Source: Oceanobacillus caeni
GTDB lineage: Bacteria > Bacillota > Bacilli > Bacillales > Amphibacillaceae
NCBI RefSeq assembly: GCF_019037185.1
Contig: NZ_JAHHXM010000023.1
Span: 1 to 52,968 of the forward strand
Length of the DNA: 52,968 nucleotides
Direction of reading: 5' to 3'
Shown: positions 32,206 through 42,880 of the stretch, in pieces
How the letters are laid out: every line of letters begins with the position of its first letter
Position numbering within the stretch: position 1 is the first letter of the stretch
Notes under the pieces: model-generated
The model's input: only the letters and a program-made list of their open reading frames with translations
Told to the model about the DNA's origin: nothing
The model's database searches: none
Made by a program: the position numbers and the translations under genes

Positions 32206-32237
32206 TAATTTATAAATTCATAAAAGAGGTAAAACAA

Positions 32238-33239
32238 ATGACTAAAAATGATTTTCTAGAACATGAACTAAAACTAAAAAAAAACATGGAACAAAAAATT
32301 AAAAATAAATTTTTTGGAGAAGAACTTAAACGTATAAGAAAGTCGAAAAAAATGACTATTAATGAATTAAGTGAAAAATCTTCTGTTTCATCTTCTTATA
32401 TCTCACAGATTGAAAATGGAAAAAGGGACACTCCTACACCAGAATTAATTAAAAAATTAGCTCATGGTTTATCAACTGACTATTATCACATGATGAGAAT
32501 AGCTGGATATTTGAACCCCGATAAGGATAACTTTATTACCCTAGAACAACTAATAAAGAAAGTTCCGAATGAAGAAAAGATAAATGACATGATCGAACAC
32601 GACAAGAAAATTGAGAATGAGTATGAAAAGAAAGTCAATTCTACGGTGCATTCCAAATTCGATAAATTCCTTTATGAAAGACGACAAATTAATTATCATG
32701 GTCTGACTCTAGAAGAATTAGACAATCACTTTAGATCTTTTCTAGAATCCAATGCACATGCAGGTCATTATTTAAAGTATCTTCGAATTTTTAATGCCAT
32801 TAACCAAAAGGAGATGGCTAATTTATTACAAATTAAAGAAGAAACTTACATTTCTTTAGAAGCAACGTTAAGAGAAGATTCACCTTATTTAGTAAAAAAT
32901 AGTGAAGATATTGGAAAAATACTAAATGTATCTAACTTCTTGGATTGGTACAATTTCATCAGAAGACAAAAAGAGTTAAGTTATAACAATTACGGGACGA
33001 AAAGAAAAGAGAGCATATATACAGAAATCTCCCTAAATGTAAAGAAAGTGGAAAAGAAAATAAACAAATCTGGGCATGAGTATTACGTGGAATATTCTGA
33101 TGAAGAATTAAAAAGAAAACTTTTTGACTTAGATCACCTAATAAATCAGAATGAACACAAGGTACTTTATAAAGATAGAGTTCTAACAGAAGAGGATATA
33201 GAAAAAATAAAAACCATGTTGGATGTCATTTTTGACTAA
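32238..33239 (+). CDS. XRE family regulator with two helix-turn-helix domains
   Basis: This protein of about 333 residues starts at the ATG at 32238 (MTKNDFLEHE) behind AAAGAGGTA; the frame continues 14 codons upstream into the promoter and that part is unlikely to be translated. An N-terminal XRE domain (EELKRIRKSKKMTINELSEKSSVSSSYISQIENGKRDTP) is followed by a linker and a second XRE-like domain near residue 180 (LKYLRIFNAINQKEMANLLQIKEETYISLEA). Such regulators keep integrative elements quiescent. Four dyads in front of it and the divergent excisionase gene indicate it represses both. No peptidase-type immunity partner is seen. Confidence 0.8.
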   Translation: MTKNDFLEHELKLKKNMEQKIKNKFFGEELKRIRKSKKMTINELSEKSSVSSSYISQIENGKRDTPTPELIKKLAHGLSTDYYHMMRIAGYLNPDKDNFITLEQLIKKVPNEEKINDMIEHDKKIENEYEKKVNSTVHSKFDKFLYERRQINYHGLTLEELDNHFRSFLESNAHAGHYLKYLRIFNAINQKEMANLLQIKEETYISLEATLREDSPYLVKNSEDIGKILNVSNFLDWYNFIRRQKELSYNNYGTKRKESIYTEISLNVKKVEKKINKSGHEYYVEYSDEELKRKLFDLDHLINQNEHKVLYKDRVLTEEDIEKIKTMLDVIFD

Positions 33240-33268
33240 TATGTCTTAATGAAAGGAGGTGAAAAGGG

Positions 33269-34426
33269 ATGGCTTACATTCATAAACGTGGCTCCAAATG
33301 GGCTTATATTGTTAATATTGCAAGAGATTTCAATGGAAAACGTAGACAGATTACCAAATCAGGGTTTAAAACTAAAAAAGAAGCTCAACTTGCTGCGAAT
33401 AAAGTGGAAAATGAAATTGCTAATGGTACACGTTTATTCGAATCGAATATCACGTTTAAAGAGCTGACTGATGAATGGTTTGAACATTATGCATCACAGG
33501 TTAAGATTAGCAGTGTCAGAGCTAGAAAATACGCAATTAAACATCTGTTGGATATTTGGGGAGCTACGGCTATCAAGAGAATTACAAAACATATGTATCA
33601 AACGGAACTTGATAAGCTTAGCAGGAAATTCAGCAGAAATTATATTGAAAGTATCCATAGTACAGCAAATATGATTTTTAAATATGCGATTCGAAAAGAT
33701 TTGCTCCATAGTAGCCCTTCTTCTGCTTTTATCATGCCCAAAAAGCAAGTTACAGTAGAAGAAATTGAACAAGAAAATATACAGGAAAAATTTCTTGAGT
33801 TACATGAACTAAAGGAATTTCTTACTTTAGCAAAAAAGCACGGGCTAAGTATGGATTATTTAATGTTTACAACATTAGCATATACGGGTTTGCGATTAGG
33901 TGAATTATTAGCCTTGAAGTGGTCAGATTTGAATTTTAATGAATATACAATTCGTATTTCCAAAACTTATTACAACCCGAATAATAAAAAAGATGGATTT
34001 CAATTGCTAACTCCTAAGACAGACAAGTCCATTCGTACAATTATGATTGATAAAGACTTAGTAAACCTATTTAGAATACACCGCAAAGAACAAATGGAAC
34101 TAAAAATGAAAAATAGAATGGTATATAAAGATCAGAATTTCATCTTTGCAGAGAATACAGGGGATCCAAGAGTAATGAAGATGGTTGCAATCCGGTTACA
34201 ACGTCTTATGAAGCTTATGAATACAGATAAACACATTACCCCTCATGGATTTAGACACACGCACACTTCTCTACTTATTGAAGCTGGTGCAGGTATAAAA
34301 GAAATCCAAGAACGGTTAGGACATTCAGATATTAATACAACGATGAATATCTACGCACATATGACCAAAAATATAGAAGAAAAGACCTCTCAAAAGTTCA
34401 GTGAACTAACGAAAGGTCTTCTCTAA
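33269..34426 (+). CDS. int: Tyrosine recombinase (integrase)
   Basis: This 385-residue integrase has an N-terminal arm-binding domain (residues 1-55, YIHKRGSKWAYIVNI), a SAM-like core-binding domain (about 62-160) and a catalytic domain with Arg209 (TGLRLGE), His326 and Arg329 (HGFRH), His352 (LGHSD) and Tyr362 (NIYAHM). All catalytic residues are intact. A strong GGAGGTGA precedes the ATG. It ends 107 bp from the groEL stop codon on the opposite strand and is the enzyme expected to recombine the 18-bp groEL sites. The last 27 codons have a near-exact copy at 12430. Confidence 0.95.
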   Translation: MAYIHKRGSKWAYIVNIARDFNGKRRQITKSGFKTKKEAQLAANKVENEIANGTRLFESNITFKELTDEWFEHYASQVKISSVRARKYAIKHLLDIWGATAIKRITKHMYQTELDKLSRKFSRNYIESIHSTANMIFKYAIRKDLLHSSPSSAFIMPKKQVTVEEIEQENIQEKFLELHELKEFLTLAKKHGLSMDYLMFTTLAYTGLRLGELLALKWSDLNFNEYTIRISKTYYNPNNKKDGFQLLTPKTDKSIRTIMIDKDLVNLFRIHRKEQMELKMKNRMVYKDQNFIFAENTGDPRVMKMVAIRLQRLMKLMNTDKHITPHGFRHTHTSLLIEAGAGIKEIQERLGHSDINTTMNIYAHMTKNIEEKTSQKFSELTKGLL

Positions 34427-34460
34427 AAATTTTATTGCATGGCGTATCAAAATTACGGAA

Positions 34461-34477
34461 GTTAGCAAAAAGTTAGC
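34461..34477. repeat. Element-end motif GTTAGC-A5-GTTAGC, copy 3
   Basis: Same motif as at 8218-8234 and 12548-12563, here 35 bp after the integrase stop and 56 bp before attR. Likely arm-type recombinase sites. Confidence 0.6.
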
Positions 34478-34532
34478 ATTTCGCCACTAACCAACCCTCA
34501 AACTCTTTAATATCAAGGGATTCGGGCGGTTA

Positions 34533-36176
<1,644 letters not shown>

Positions 36177-36211
36177 TTAAATTGATTTAAGTATTTTTAT
36201 AAGATCTCAAC

Positions 36212-36496
36212 TTATTCGACGATAGCTAAGATATCACTTTCACGTAAAATTAAGTATTCAGTACCTTCGTATTTAACTTCTGTACCAGCAAATTTAGAGA
36301 AGATAATTTGGTTACCTTCAGCTACTTCAAGGGGTACTCTTTCACCATTATCTAAAACACGACCAGTACCAACCGCCACAACTTTACCTTCTTGCGGTTT
36401 TTCTTTCGCTGAGTCTGGAAGTACGATACCGCTTGCAGTCTTTTCTTCTTGTTCAACAAGCTCGATAATAACACGATCTCCTAGTGGTTTAATCAT
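36212..36496 (-). CDS. groES: Co-chaperonin GroES (10 kDa)
   Basis: This 94-residue protein starts [18 protein letters not shown] and has the mobile loop region [19 protein letters not shown] (residues 16-34) and the C-terminal [13 protein letters not shown]. Two ATGs are in frame; the one at 36496 is 9 nt behind GGAGG and gives the standard N-terminus. GroES caps the GroEL cavity as a heptamer. It is first in the operon, under HrcA control through CIRCE. Confidence 0.97.
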   Translation of the reverse strand: MIKPLGDRVIIELVEQEEKTASGIVLPDSAKEKPQEGKVVAVGTGRVLDNGERVPLEVAEGNQIIFSKFAGTEVKYEGTEYLILRESDILAIVE

Positions 36497-36544
36497 GTAC
36501 ATTAGCCTCCTTGACTATTCCATTTTTTATTTTACATTTATTTA

Positions 36545-36571
36545 TTAGCACTCACCATTAACGAGTGCTAA
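36545..36571 (-). promoter_or_regulatory. CIRCE element (HrcA operator)
   Basis: TTAGCACTC-N9-GAGTGCTAA is a perfect match to the CIRCE consensus. It lies between the promoter and groES. Confidence 0.97.
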
Positions 36572-36582
36572 TCACAATTAAT

Positions 36583-36611
36583 ATAATAATGAATTCCTAA
36601 AAAAAATGCAA
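36583..36611 (-). promoter_or_regulatory. Promoter of the groES-groEL operon
   Basis: On the minus strand TTGCAT (36606-36611), 17 bp, TATTAT (36583-36588) form a vegetative promoter; CIRCE begins 12 bp downstream, so HrcA blocks transcription. Confidence 0.8.
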
Positions 36612-36820
36612 GCATTGTTCATTAAAAAATTATATATTTTTATAAACAGAAGCACCTCTTACTATAGTAAACAAAATACCTATGTTAAAATAACAACTAT
36701 GTGAAGAAACATGTAAATTTTTCTCTATAAAAATGAACTTTCTCATTATACCTATTAAAGGTCGTTCATATACTTATACTAACACCATCGCTATACTTAA
36801 TTAAAAGGAGTCGTTTTATA
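36612..36820. other. Divergent spacer between groES and the CPBP gene
   Basis: AT-rich with no gene. It must hold the CPBP gene promoter; a clear one is not seen. Confidence 0.4.
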
Positions 36821-37522
36821 TTGCCTAAAAGATATTGGTATATCATTTTGACGTATATTATTACACAATTATCAAGCTTCCCCGCTGCACTAATTGCCCT
36901 AAATTACTTTCCGAATTCCTATACGGAAATAGTGATTTATTGGAGTATTATCAGTTTCTGTTTAGCATTACTTATTACACTCTTGCTTCTTAAAACAGAT
37001 ATGAAAATGCCACTTCACCGGGAAGCTTCCACAACTAGTAATATCATTTTGTGGTCGGTCATCGGTTATTTCTTGGCATATTTTGTACAAGTGCTTGCAT
37101 CGTTAATTGAAATGAAAGTTTTAGGTATTTCAACAGGGTCTAGCAATACACAGAATATTATGGATATTTCTAGAACCATTCCCTTGTTTATGATTATACC
37201 TGCCATTATTGCTCCAATTCTAGAAGAAGTTATTTTTAGAAAAATTATTTTTGGAAGTTTATACAAAAGGCTGAACTTTTTTATCTCAGCGCTTCTTTCT
37301 GCTTTTATTTTCGGAGTAATTCATGGAGAGTTTCAACATATACTTATCTATTCATCCATGGGGTTTGTGTTTGCCTATTTATATGTAAAAACAAAGCGAA
37401 TTTTAACACCAATCATTGTTCATGCTGCTTTAAATACAACGACTGTCATTGCCCAATATTCCTTAACACCCGAGGAAATTCAACGGCAGCTTGACCAATT
37501 GCAAATGATTTTTCTAGGATAA
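36821..37522 (+). CDS. ydiL: CPBP family intramembrane metalloprotease
   Basis: This 233-residue protein has about six transmembrane segments and the CPBP (CAAX protease/bacteriocin-processing) motifs: PILEEVIFRKIIFG (EExxxR) near residue 140, FGVIHGEFQH with the second metal-binding set near 168, and ILTPIIVHAALNT near 200. Such membrane proteases process or protect against peptides; the Bacillus subtilis counterpart YdiL lies next to groES too, so I use that name. Start is TTG (MPKRYWYI) with AAAAGGAG upstream. It is divergent from groES and convergent with rex. Confidence 0.85.
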   Translation: MPKRYWYIILTYIITQLSSFPAALIALNYFPNSYTEIVIYWSIISFCLALLITLLLLKTDMKMPLHREASTTSNIILWSVIGYFLAYFVQVLASLIEMKVLGISTGSSNTQNIMDISRTIPLFMIIPAIIAPILEEVIFRKIIFGSLYKRLNFFISALLSAFIFGVIHGEFQHILIYSSMGFVFAYLYVKTKRILTPIIVHAALNTTTVIAQYSLTPEEIQRQLDQLQMIFLG

Positions 37523-37525
37523 TAA

Positions 37526-37555
37526 AGAAGGAGTAGCGAATCCGCTACTCCTTCT
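37526..37555. terminator. Bidirectional terminator between ydiL and rex
   Basis: A 13-bp perfect stem (37526-37538 with 37543-37555) with a 4-nt loop overlaps the rex stop codon. It separates the two convergent genes. Confidence 0.75.
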
Positions 37556-38189
37556 ACTCTTTCTCTAATGGATAATGTTTTAAGAAATATACAAGTGATT
37601 GTAATTCAACCGCTAAATCAATATGATGAACACGAACATGACTTGGAACCGTGATTCTTGCAGGAGTGAAATTTAAAATTCCATTCACACCTAGATTAAC
37701 TAATTTCTCCGCAATTTCCTCGGCTTCTGAAGCGGGTACTGTCAAAATTACAACACGAATATTTTCTAACTCTTCCTCTAAATCGCTTACATGAAAGATA
37801 GGTACACCGTCAATATCTTTTCCAACCTTCGATGAATCTGCATCAAATGCCTTTGTAATACGTATATTATTATTTTTCAAGAAACTATATTTTAAAAACG
37901 CTGTACCTAAGTTACCCGCACCTATCAATGCTACTTCTGTTACTTCATGTTGATCTAATGTACTTCGAAAAAAGCCCAACAAGTATTCTACGTTATATCC
38001 ATAACCTTTTTTACCTAGAGCTCCAAAGTAAGAAAAGTCTCTACGGATTGTTGCAGAATCAACCTTTACCGCTTCACTCAGTTCTTTTGAGGAGACGCGT
38101 CTTTTTCCCTGCTGATTCAAATTATTTAGAAAACGATAATACAATGGCAGGCGTTTTGCAGTAGCTTGTGGTATTTTGTTTTGATCCAT
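37554..38189 (-). CDS. rex: Redox-sensing transcriptional repressor Rex
   Basis: This 211-residue repressor senses the NADH/NAD+ ratio and controls fermentation and respiration genes. An N-terminal winged helix ([41 protein letters not shown]) is followed by a Rossmann domain with [16 protein letters not shown] (about residues 87-102), then a C-terminal swap helix ([11 protein letters not shown]). The frame extends six codons upstream to a TTG, but the ATG at 38189 is correctly spaced from GAGAGG. It is divergent from the ABC-F gene; a Rex box lies between. Unlike Bacillus subtilis, no tatAY-tatCY pair is beside it. Confidence 0.95.
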   Translation of the reverse strand: MDQNKIPQATAKRLPLYYRFLNNLNQQGKRRVSSKELSEAVKVDSATIRRDFSYFGALGKKGYGYNVEYLLGFFRSTLDQHEVTEVALIGAGNLGTAFLKYSFLKNNNIRITKAFDADSSKVGKDIDGVPIFHVSDLEEELENIRVVILTVPASEAEEIAEKLVNLGVNGILNFTPARITVPSHVRVHHIDLAVELQSLVYFLKHYPLEKE

Positions 38190-38262
38190 TGCTTTTCCTC
38201 TCTTCAATTCATAATCATCTATTCTATAGTCTCTTTCATTTTAGCAGAATTACAACAAAAAG

Positions 38263-38280
38263 TCGTGATGTTTTTCACAA
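38263..38280. promoter_or_regulatory. Rex-box-like operator
   Basis: On the minus strand TTGTGAA-AAAC-ATCACGA matches the Rex consensus TTGTGAA-N4-TTCACAA at 12 of 14 defined positions. It lies between rex and the divergent ABC-F gene, so autoregulation is plausible. Confidence 0.6.
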
Positions 38281-38344
38281 ATTAATTATGTTGCTTCTAT
38301 ATTTGTAGGTAAGGTAGAATGAAAGATATTGAGGTGAAATCACA

Positions 38345-40270
38345 ATGATACTGATGCAACTGAATGGACTATCGAAATCCTTTGGTGCAGAAGAAATTCT
38401 GTCCAATATTAAAATAGAAATTAAAGATAAGGAACGTATCGCCATTGTCGGAAGAAATGGTGCTGGAAAGTCGACGCTATTGAAAATAATGGCTGGCGAA
38501 CTTTCCTATGATGAAGGTGAGTTAATTAAACCTAAAGATGTAACGATTGGCTATCTTTCCCAGCATATGGCTTTAGAATCTGGAAAAACCATATGGGATG
38601 AAATGCTTGAAGTTTTTAACCCATTATTAGAACAGGAAAAACAGTTAAGATTAGTAGAAAAGAAGATGGAACAAGTAACAGATTTTACTAGTGAAGCTTA
38701 TAACAATTTATTGAAAGAATATGATCGGTTACAAGTTGATTTTCAAACAAACGGTGGATACACATATGAATCTGACATTAAAGCCGTATTAAACGGATTA
38801 AACTTCCAAGATTATGACTATGATACACTAATCACCGATCTAAGTGGTGGTCAAAAGACAAGGCTAGCATTAGGTAAATTACTACTCTTAAAACCACAAT
38901 TACTTATACTAGATGAGCCAACCAACCATTTAGATATTGACACTCTTTCATGGCTAGAAGTTTATTTAAATAGTTATCCCGGAGCCGTAGTCATTGTATC
39001 CCATGACCGCTATTTCTTGGATAAAACCGTCTCCATTGTTTATGAAATTTCTCGACATAAAACGAAGAAATATTATGGTTCCTATAGTAAATATCTGGAT
39101 CAAAAAAGCCAGGAATATGAGCAAGCTTTAAAAGCATTTGAAAAGCAACAAACTGAAATCAAAAAAATGGAGGATTTTATCCAGCGAAATATTGTACGAG
39201 CATCCACAACGAAACGGGCCCAAAGTAGAAGAAAACAACTTGAAAAGATGGAACGAATAGACAGACCTCTTGGTGATGAATCATCAGCTTCTTTTTCCTT
39301 CCAAATCACAAAAAGAAGTGGGAATGATGTACTTAAAATTAAAAATCTCGCTTTTCGTTATGACGGAGAAAATGAGAATTTATTTTCCAATATTAATTTG
39401 GATGTCAATCGCGGGGAGAGAATTGCAGTTGTTGGTCCAAATGGGGTTGGTAAAACAACTTTGCTCAAAATCATTTTAGGCAAATTAAAAAAATCCTCTG
39501 GTGATATCCAAATCGGAACAGGCGTACAAATTGGGTACTATGATCAGGAACAAGCGGAATTGTCCTCAACCAAAACCGTTTTAAATGAGCTGTGGGATGA
39601 ATACCCAACGATTAATGAAAAAGACATCCGAACGGTTCTAGGAAACTTCTTATTTAGTGGGGACGATGTGTTAAAACCAGTACAAGCATTAAGTGGAGGA
39701 GAAAAAGCACGCCTCGCCCTTGCTAAGCTTATGATGCAAAAAGCTAATCTCCTTATTCTTGATGAACCAACTAACCACTTAGATATCGACAGCAAAGAAG
39801 TTCTAGAAGCTGCGTTAACTGATTTTCCGGGAACCATTATTTTTGTTTCGCATGACCGCTATTTTATTAATAAAATAACGGATCAAGTTGCTGAAATGAA
39901 CCGTGACGGGATTTCTGTCTATCTTGGTGATTACGACTACTATTTAGAAAAGAAAGCTGAAGAAGCTGAACACAAGCGATTAGAACAGGAAAAACAACCG
40001 ATTCAGAACACAGAAGATAAAAAGCGGAATTTTAAATTAGATAAGCAGCAGCAAAGTTTATTGCGAAAAAAACAAAGAAGAATTACAGAATTAGAGGAAC
40101 TCATCGACTCATTAGAACTAAAAATATCCGAAATAGAGGAAAAAATGGCGGAACCAGAAATCTTCCAAGACCACGAAAAATCCTTTGAATTAAACGAAAA
40201 AATGATAGCATTAAAAAATAACGTTGAAGAATATATGGAAGAATGGACGACATTACAAGAAGAAATATAA
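38345..40270 (+). CDS. ydiF: ABC-F family ribosome-associated ATPase
   Basis: This 641-residue soluble protein has two ABC ATPase domains: GRNGAGKST (near residue 36) with LSGGQKTRLALGKL, LLILDEPTNHLDID, and GPNGVGKTT (near 362) with LSGGEKARLALAKLM and LLILDEPTNHLDID. The linker between (about 240-310, with the KKYYGSYSKYL stretch) and a basic coiled coil at the C-terminus mark the YdiF/Uup type. ABC-F proteins act on the ribosomal E site and rescue stalled translation; resistance is not implied. RBS GAGGTGA. It ends at a 16-bp perfect terminator. Confidence 0.92.
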   Translation: MILMQLNGLSKSFGAEEILSNIKIEIKDKERIAIVGRNGAGKSTLLKIMAGELSYDEGELIKPKDVTIGYLSQHMALESGKTIWDEMLEVFNPLLEQEKQLRLVEKKMEQVTDFTSEAYNNLLKEYDRLQVDFQTNGGYTYESDIKAVLNGLNFQDYDYDTLITDLSGGQKTRLALGKLLLLKPQLLILDEPTNHLDIDTLSWLEVYLNSYPGAVVIVSHDRYFLDKTVSIVYEISRHKTKKYYGSYSKYLDQKSQEYEQALKAFEKQQTEIKKMEDFIQRNIVRASTTKRAQSRRKQLEKMERIDRPLGDESSASFSFQITKRSGNDVLKIKNLAFRYDGENENLFSNINLDVNRGERIAVVGPNGVGKTTLLKIILGKLKKSSGDIQIGTGVQIGYYDQEQAELSSTKTVLNELWDEYPTINEKDIRTVLGNFLFSGDDVLKPVQALSGGEKARLALAKLMMQKANLLILDEPTNHLDIDSKEVLEAALTDFPGTIIFVSHDRYFINKITDQVAEMNRDGISVYLGDYDYYLEKKAEEAEHKRLEQEKQPIQNTEDKKRNFKLDKQQQSLLRKKQRRITELEELIDSLELKISEIEEKMAEPEIFQDHEKSFELNEKMIALKNNVEEYMEEWTTLQEEI

Positions 40271-40312
40271 AAAGACGGTGGTATGTAATAAAGATACCAC
40301 CGTCTTTTTATT
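40269..40312 (+). terminator. Strong terminator after the ABC-F gene
   Basis: A 16-bp perfect stem (40269-40284 with 40294-40309) carries an A run left and a T run right, so it can end both converging transcripts. Confidence 0.9.
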
Positions 40313-40402
40313 TAGCTCCAACACTATTTTTATTAAGTAAGAAAATATATAAATTTAGCTTATTTAGATCTTGTCTTAAGAAACGGGCGCTTCCGCCTTT
40401 GC

Positions 40403-41575
40403 TTATTTGAACAAATAATCATTTTGAATCGTTTGTTCCACAGATATTCGATAGATCACAGACAGTCCTATCATTGTGGATAAAACCGAACTTCCTCCAT
40501 AACTTATTAACAACAATGGAATACCGGTAATCGGCATAATCCCTAATGTCATTCCAATATTTTGAAAGACATGAATGAGAATTAAACTAAGGATTCCAAA
40601 GCTGTAATAAGAACCAAATGAAGAATGCTTGTTTATATTTAAACCTAACGTAACCAACTTATACAAAAGAATAAAGTATAGGAAAATAACAAGTGCACTA
40701 CCAATAAATCCAAAGCTTTCCCCTATCACAGAAAAAATAAAGTCCGTCTGCGCTTCGGAATAATAAACTTCTATACCATTCAGTCCTTTACCCATTAACT
40801 GTCCTGAACCCAAGGCCATATGAGCACGATCAAAATGCCAATTTGCATCACTACTCGTTTGCGTAGGATCAAACCAGGTAAGAATACGGTTTACTTGATA
40901 TTGTTGAATTCCTATCACTTCTTGTGCAATATCCGGGAATTTTATAATAAACCAGAGCAATGACCCGCCGGCTGCAGCTCCTGCGCCAATTAAACTCAAA
41001 ATAATTTTCCAACTAATACCGGAAAGGATAATCATCATACCTAATATGAACAAGTACACCATTGCTGTCCCGAAGTCTGGTTGCTCCATAATCAAAAAAA
41101 CAGGAATAGCGGTAACGACAATTAACTTTAACAGTAACATAAAATCCGTTTTTAAATTACTAGCTTCATATTTTTCTTTATGATGACTAGTGACTCGTGC
41201 AAGATATAAAATCGTCGTGATTTTCACGAATTCTCCGGGTTGTAAAGATAGCCCTGGTAGCGTGAACCAAGCTTTTGCTCCATTTACAGGCTTAGCTATG
41301 GAATCTGGACTTATTAATAATAAAGCCAGAATAGCAACTCCACCAATATAAATATATAGACTTGCTTTATAAATCTGTTCTAAATCAAAATACTGTACTG
41401 CTGCTACTATTAATGCACCGATTGTAAACCAAACAACTTGTTTAAGAACAAAATTTTCTCCACCATACTGTTCAAGTTGTTGTGCATTATAAATTGCTAA
41501 TAAACTAACACAGACAAATAGGATAAATAACATAATTAAATCTGTCTGCATATAATAAGATTGTTTCTTATTCAT
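40403..41575 (-). CDS. rodA: RodA/FtsW family SEDS glycosyltransferase
   Basis: This 390-residue protein has about ten transmembrane helices of the SEDS family. Motifs: NGAKAWFTLPGLSLQPGEFVK, MEQPDFGTAMVYL, the loop YQVNRILTWFDPTQ and NWHFDRAHMALGSGQL, EAQTDFIFSVIGESFGF, and GIPLLLISYGGSSVLSTM near the C-terminus. SEDS proteins polymerise peptidoglycan glycan strands with a class B penicillin-binding protein; RodA acts in cell elongation. No PBP gene is next to it. RodA or FtsW cannot be told apart with certainty; the length fits RodA. It precedes a DnaA-box cluster. Confidence 0.9.
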   Translation of the reverse strand: MNKKQSYYMQTDLIMLFILFVCVSLLAIYNAQQLEQYGGENFVLKQVVWFTIGALIVAAVQYFDLEQIYKASLYIYIGGVAILALLLISPDSIAKPVNGAKAWFTLPGLSLQPGEFVKITTILYLARVTSHHKEKYEASNLKTDFMLLLKLIVVTAIPVFLIMEQPDFGTAMVYLFILGMMIILSGISWKIILSLIGAGAAAGGSLLWFIIKFPDIAQEVIGIQQYQVNRILTWFDPTQTSSDANWHFDRAHMALGSGQLMGKGLNGIEVYYSEAQTDFIFSVIGESFGFIGSALVIFLYFILLYKLVTLGLNINKHSSFGSYYSFGILSLILIHVFQNIGMTLGIMPITGIPLLLISYGGSSVLSTMIGLSVIYRISVEQTIQNDYLFK

Positions 41576-41666
41576 TTAACAATCACCAAATTTCTAATCT
41601 AAATCGAATTATAGTACAAGTTACTAGACGAAAATGACAGTAAAAAGATTTCACTCCCATTACGTT

Positions 41667-41863
41667 TGTGGATAACTACCTTTCAAAGGATGACAATTCA
41701 CTTATCCACAAGAGGAAATCTCAAAATTCCCTGTAATATCTAATTGTGAACATGTTTATACACATTATCCACAAAATCAACCGATGTTACCCACAAAGGT
41801 TATTCACACACAAAGTGCTTTTATACTAAGTTTTACACAACTTTTCCACAATATTGTTGATAA
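41667..41863. promoter_or_regulatory. DnaA-box cluster
   Basis: Three perfect boxes TTATCCACA (41667-41675 reversed, 41702-41710, 41765-41773) and four one-mismatch boxes (41787-41795, 41800-41808, 41842-41850, 41855-41863) lie in 197 bp between tsaD and the RodA gene. Bacillus subtilis has a DnaA-box cluster at the matching gcp(tsaD)-ydiF spot that titrates DnaA. There is no dnaA or AT-rich unwinding region, so this is a regulatory cluster rather than oriC. Confidence 0.88.
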
Positions 41864-41869
41864 CTCGTT

Positions 41870-42880
41870 TTATTTTAATAACAAGGAAGCATTAGCGTTT
41901 AAATCGAGACCTGCGCGTTTTCCATTCCAGTAATTAATCGTTCCAGCTGCTGCAATCATTGCTGCATTATCCGTACATAACGATAATGGAGGAACATATA
42001 AAGGGATATCCGTTTCGGAAAAAGCATTCGCCAAAGCTGTTCTTAACCCTTTATTTGCTGCAACGCCTCCTGCAACAATTACCTGTTTTACCTTGTATTC
42101 CTTTGCTGCTCTTAACGTCTTCTTGGTAAGTACTTCTACTACACTTGCCTGAAAACTAGCAGCGATATCTTCGTCTTTTAACATTTCACCACGTTGTTTG
42201 GCATTGTGGATTTTGTTAATAACTGCTGATTTCAATCCACTAAAACTAAAATCATAACTTCCATCTTCCAACCAAGCACGTGGAAAATCAATTGTCTCTT
42301 TTCCTTCATGTGCTAATCGATCAATGTGTGGACCACCTGGATAGGGAAGTCCTAGCATACGCGCTACTTTATCATAAGCTTCACCAGCAGCATCGTCACG
42401 AGTTTCTCCAATAACTTCATATTGTCCATGCTCTTTCATAATGACAAGCTCTGTATGTCCACCAGAAACAATTAATGCTAATAGAGGGAAATCAAACTCC
42501 TGTTCCAAACGATTTGCGTATATATGACCAGCTATGTGATGCACACCAACTAAAGGTTTTTGTTTTGCAAAAGCCAAAGCCTTAGCTGAATTTACCCCTA
42601 CTAACAAAGCCCCTACTAGCCCTGGACCTTCTGTAACAGCAATTGCATCAATTTCATTCCAAGTAATCTGTCCTTCATCAAATGCTTGTTCTAACACTAG
42701 TGTCATTTGTTCTACATGGTGCCTGGAGGCAATTTCAGGTACAACTCCTCCAAATCTCTTATGACTTTCAATTTGAGAAGAAACAACGTTAGAAATAATC
42801 TCCGTCCCATTTTTCACAATGGCAACGGCTGTTTCATCACAACTTGTCTCAATTCCTAATATAATTGTGTCTTTACTCAT
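41870..42880 (-). CDS. tsaD: TsaD, tRNA N6-threonylcarbamoyladenosine synthase subunit
   Basis: This 336-residue protein transfers threonylcarbamoyl to A37 of ANN-decoding tRNAs, with TsaB and TsaE. It is of the Kae1/Qri7 ASKHA family: [14 protein letters not shown] at the start, [10 protein letters not shown] with the HxxxH iron or zinc-binding pair (His115, His119), [11 protein letters not shown] and [12 protein letters not shown]. The frame opens 15 nt earlier at a GTG, but the ATG at 42880 overlaps the rimI stop (ATGA) and has GGGTGA behind, so MSKDTIILG is the start. It ends the operon and is followed by the DnaA boxes. Confidence 0.96.
   Translation of the reverse strand: MSKDTIILGIETSCDETAVAIVKNGTEIISNVVSSQIESHKRFGGVVPEIASRHHVEQMTLVLEQAFDEGQITWNEIDAIAVTEGPGLVGALLVGVNSAKALAFAKQKPLVGVHHIAGHIYANRLEQEFDFPLLALIVSGGHTELVIMKEHGQYEVIGETRDDAAGEAYDKVARMLGLPYPGGPHIDRLAHEGKETIDFPRAWLEDGSYDFSFSGLKSAVINKIHNAKQRGEMLKDEDIAASFQASVVEVLTKKTLRAAKEYKVKQVIVAGGVAANKGLRTALANAFSETDIPLYVPPLSLCTDNAAMIAAAGTINYWNGKRAGLDLNANASLLLK

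Noticed and set aside
30061-34426. Prophage
   Set aside because: Replication, regulator and integrase genes look phage-like, but no capsid, portal, terminase, tail or lysis genes are present.
41667-41863. DnaA-box cluster as a chromosomal origin
   Set aside because: There are no dnaA, dnaN, rpmH or gyr genes nearby and no clear AT-rich unwinding element.
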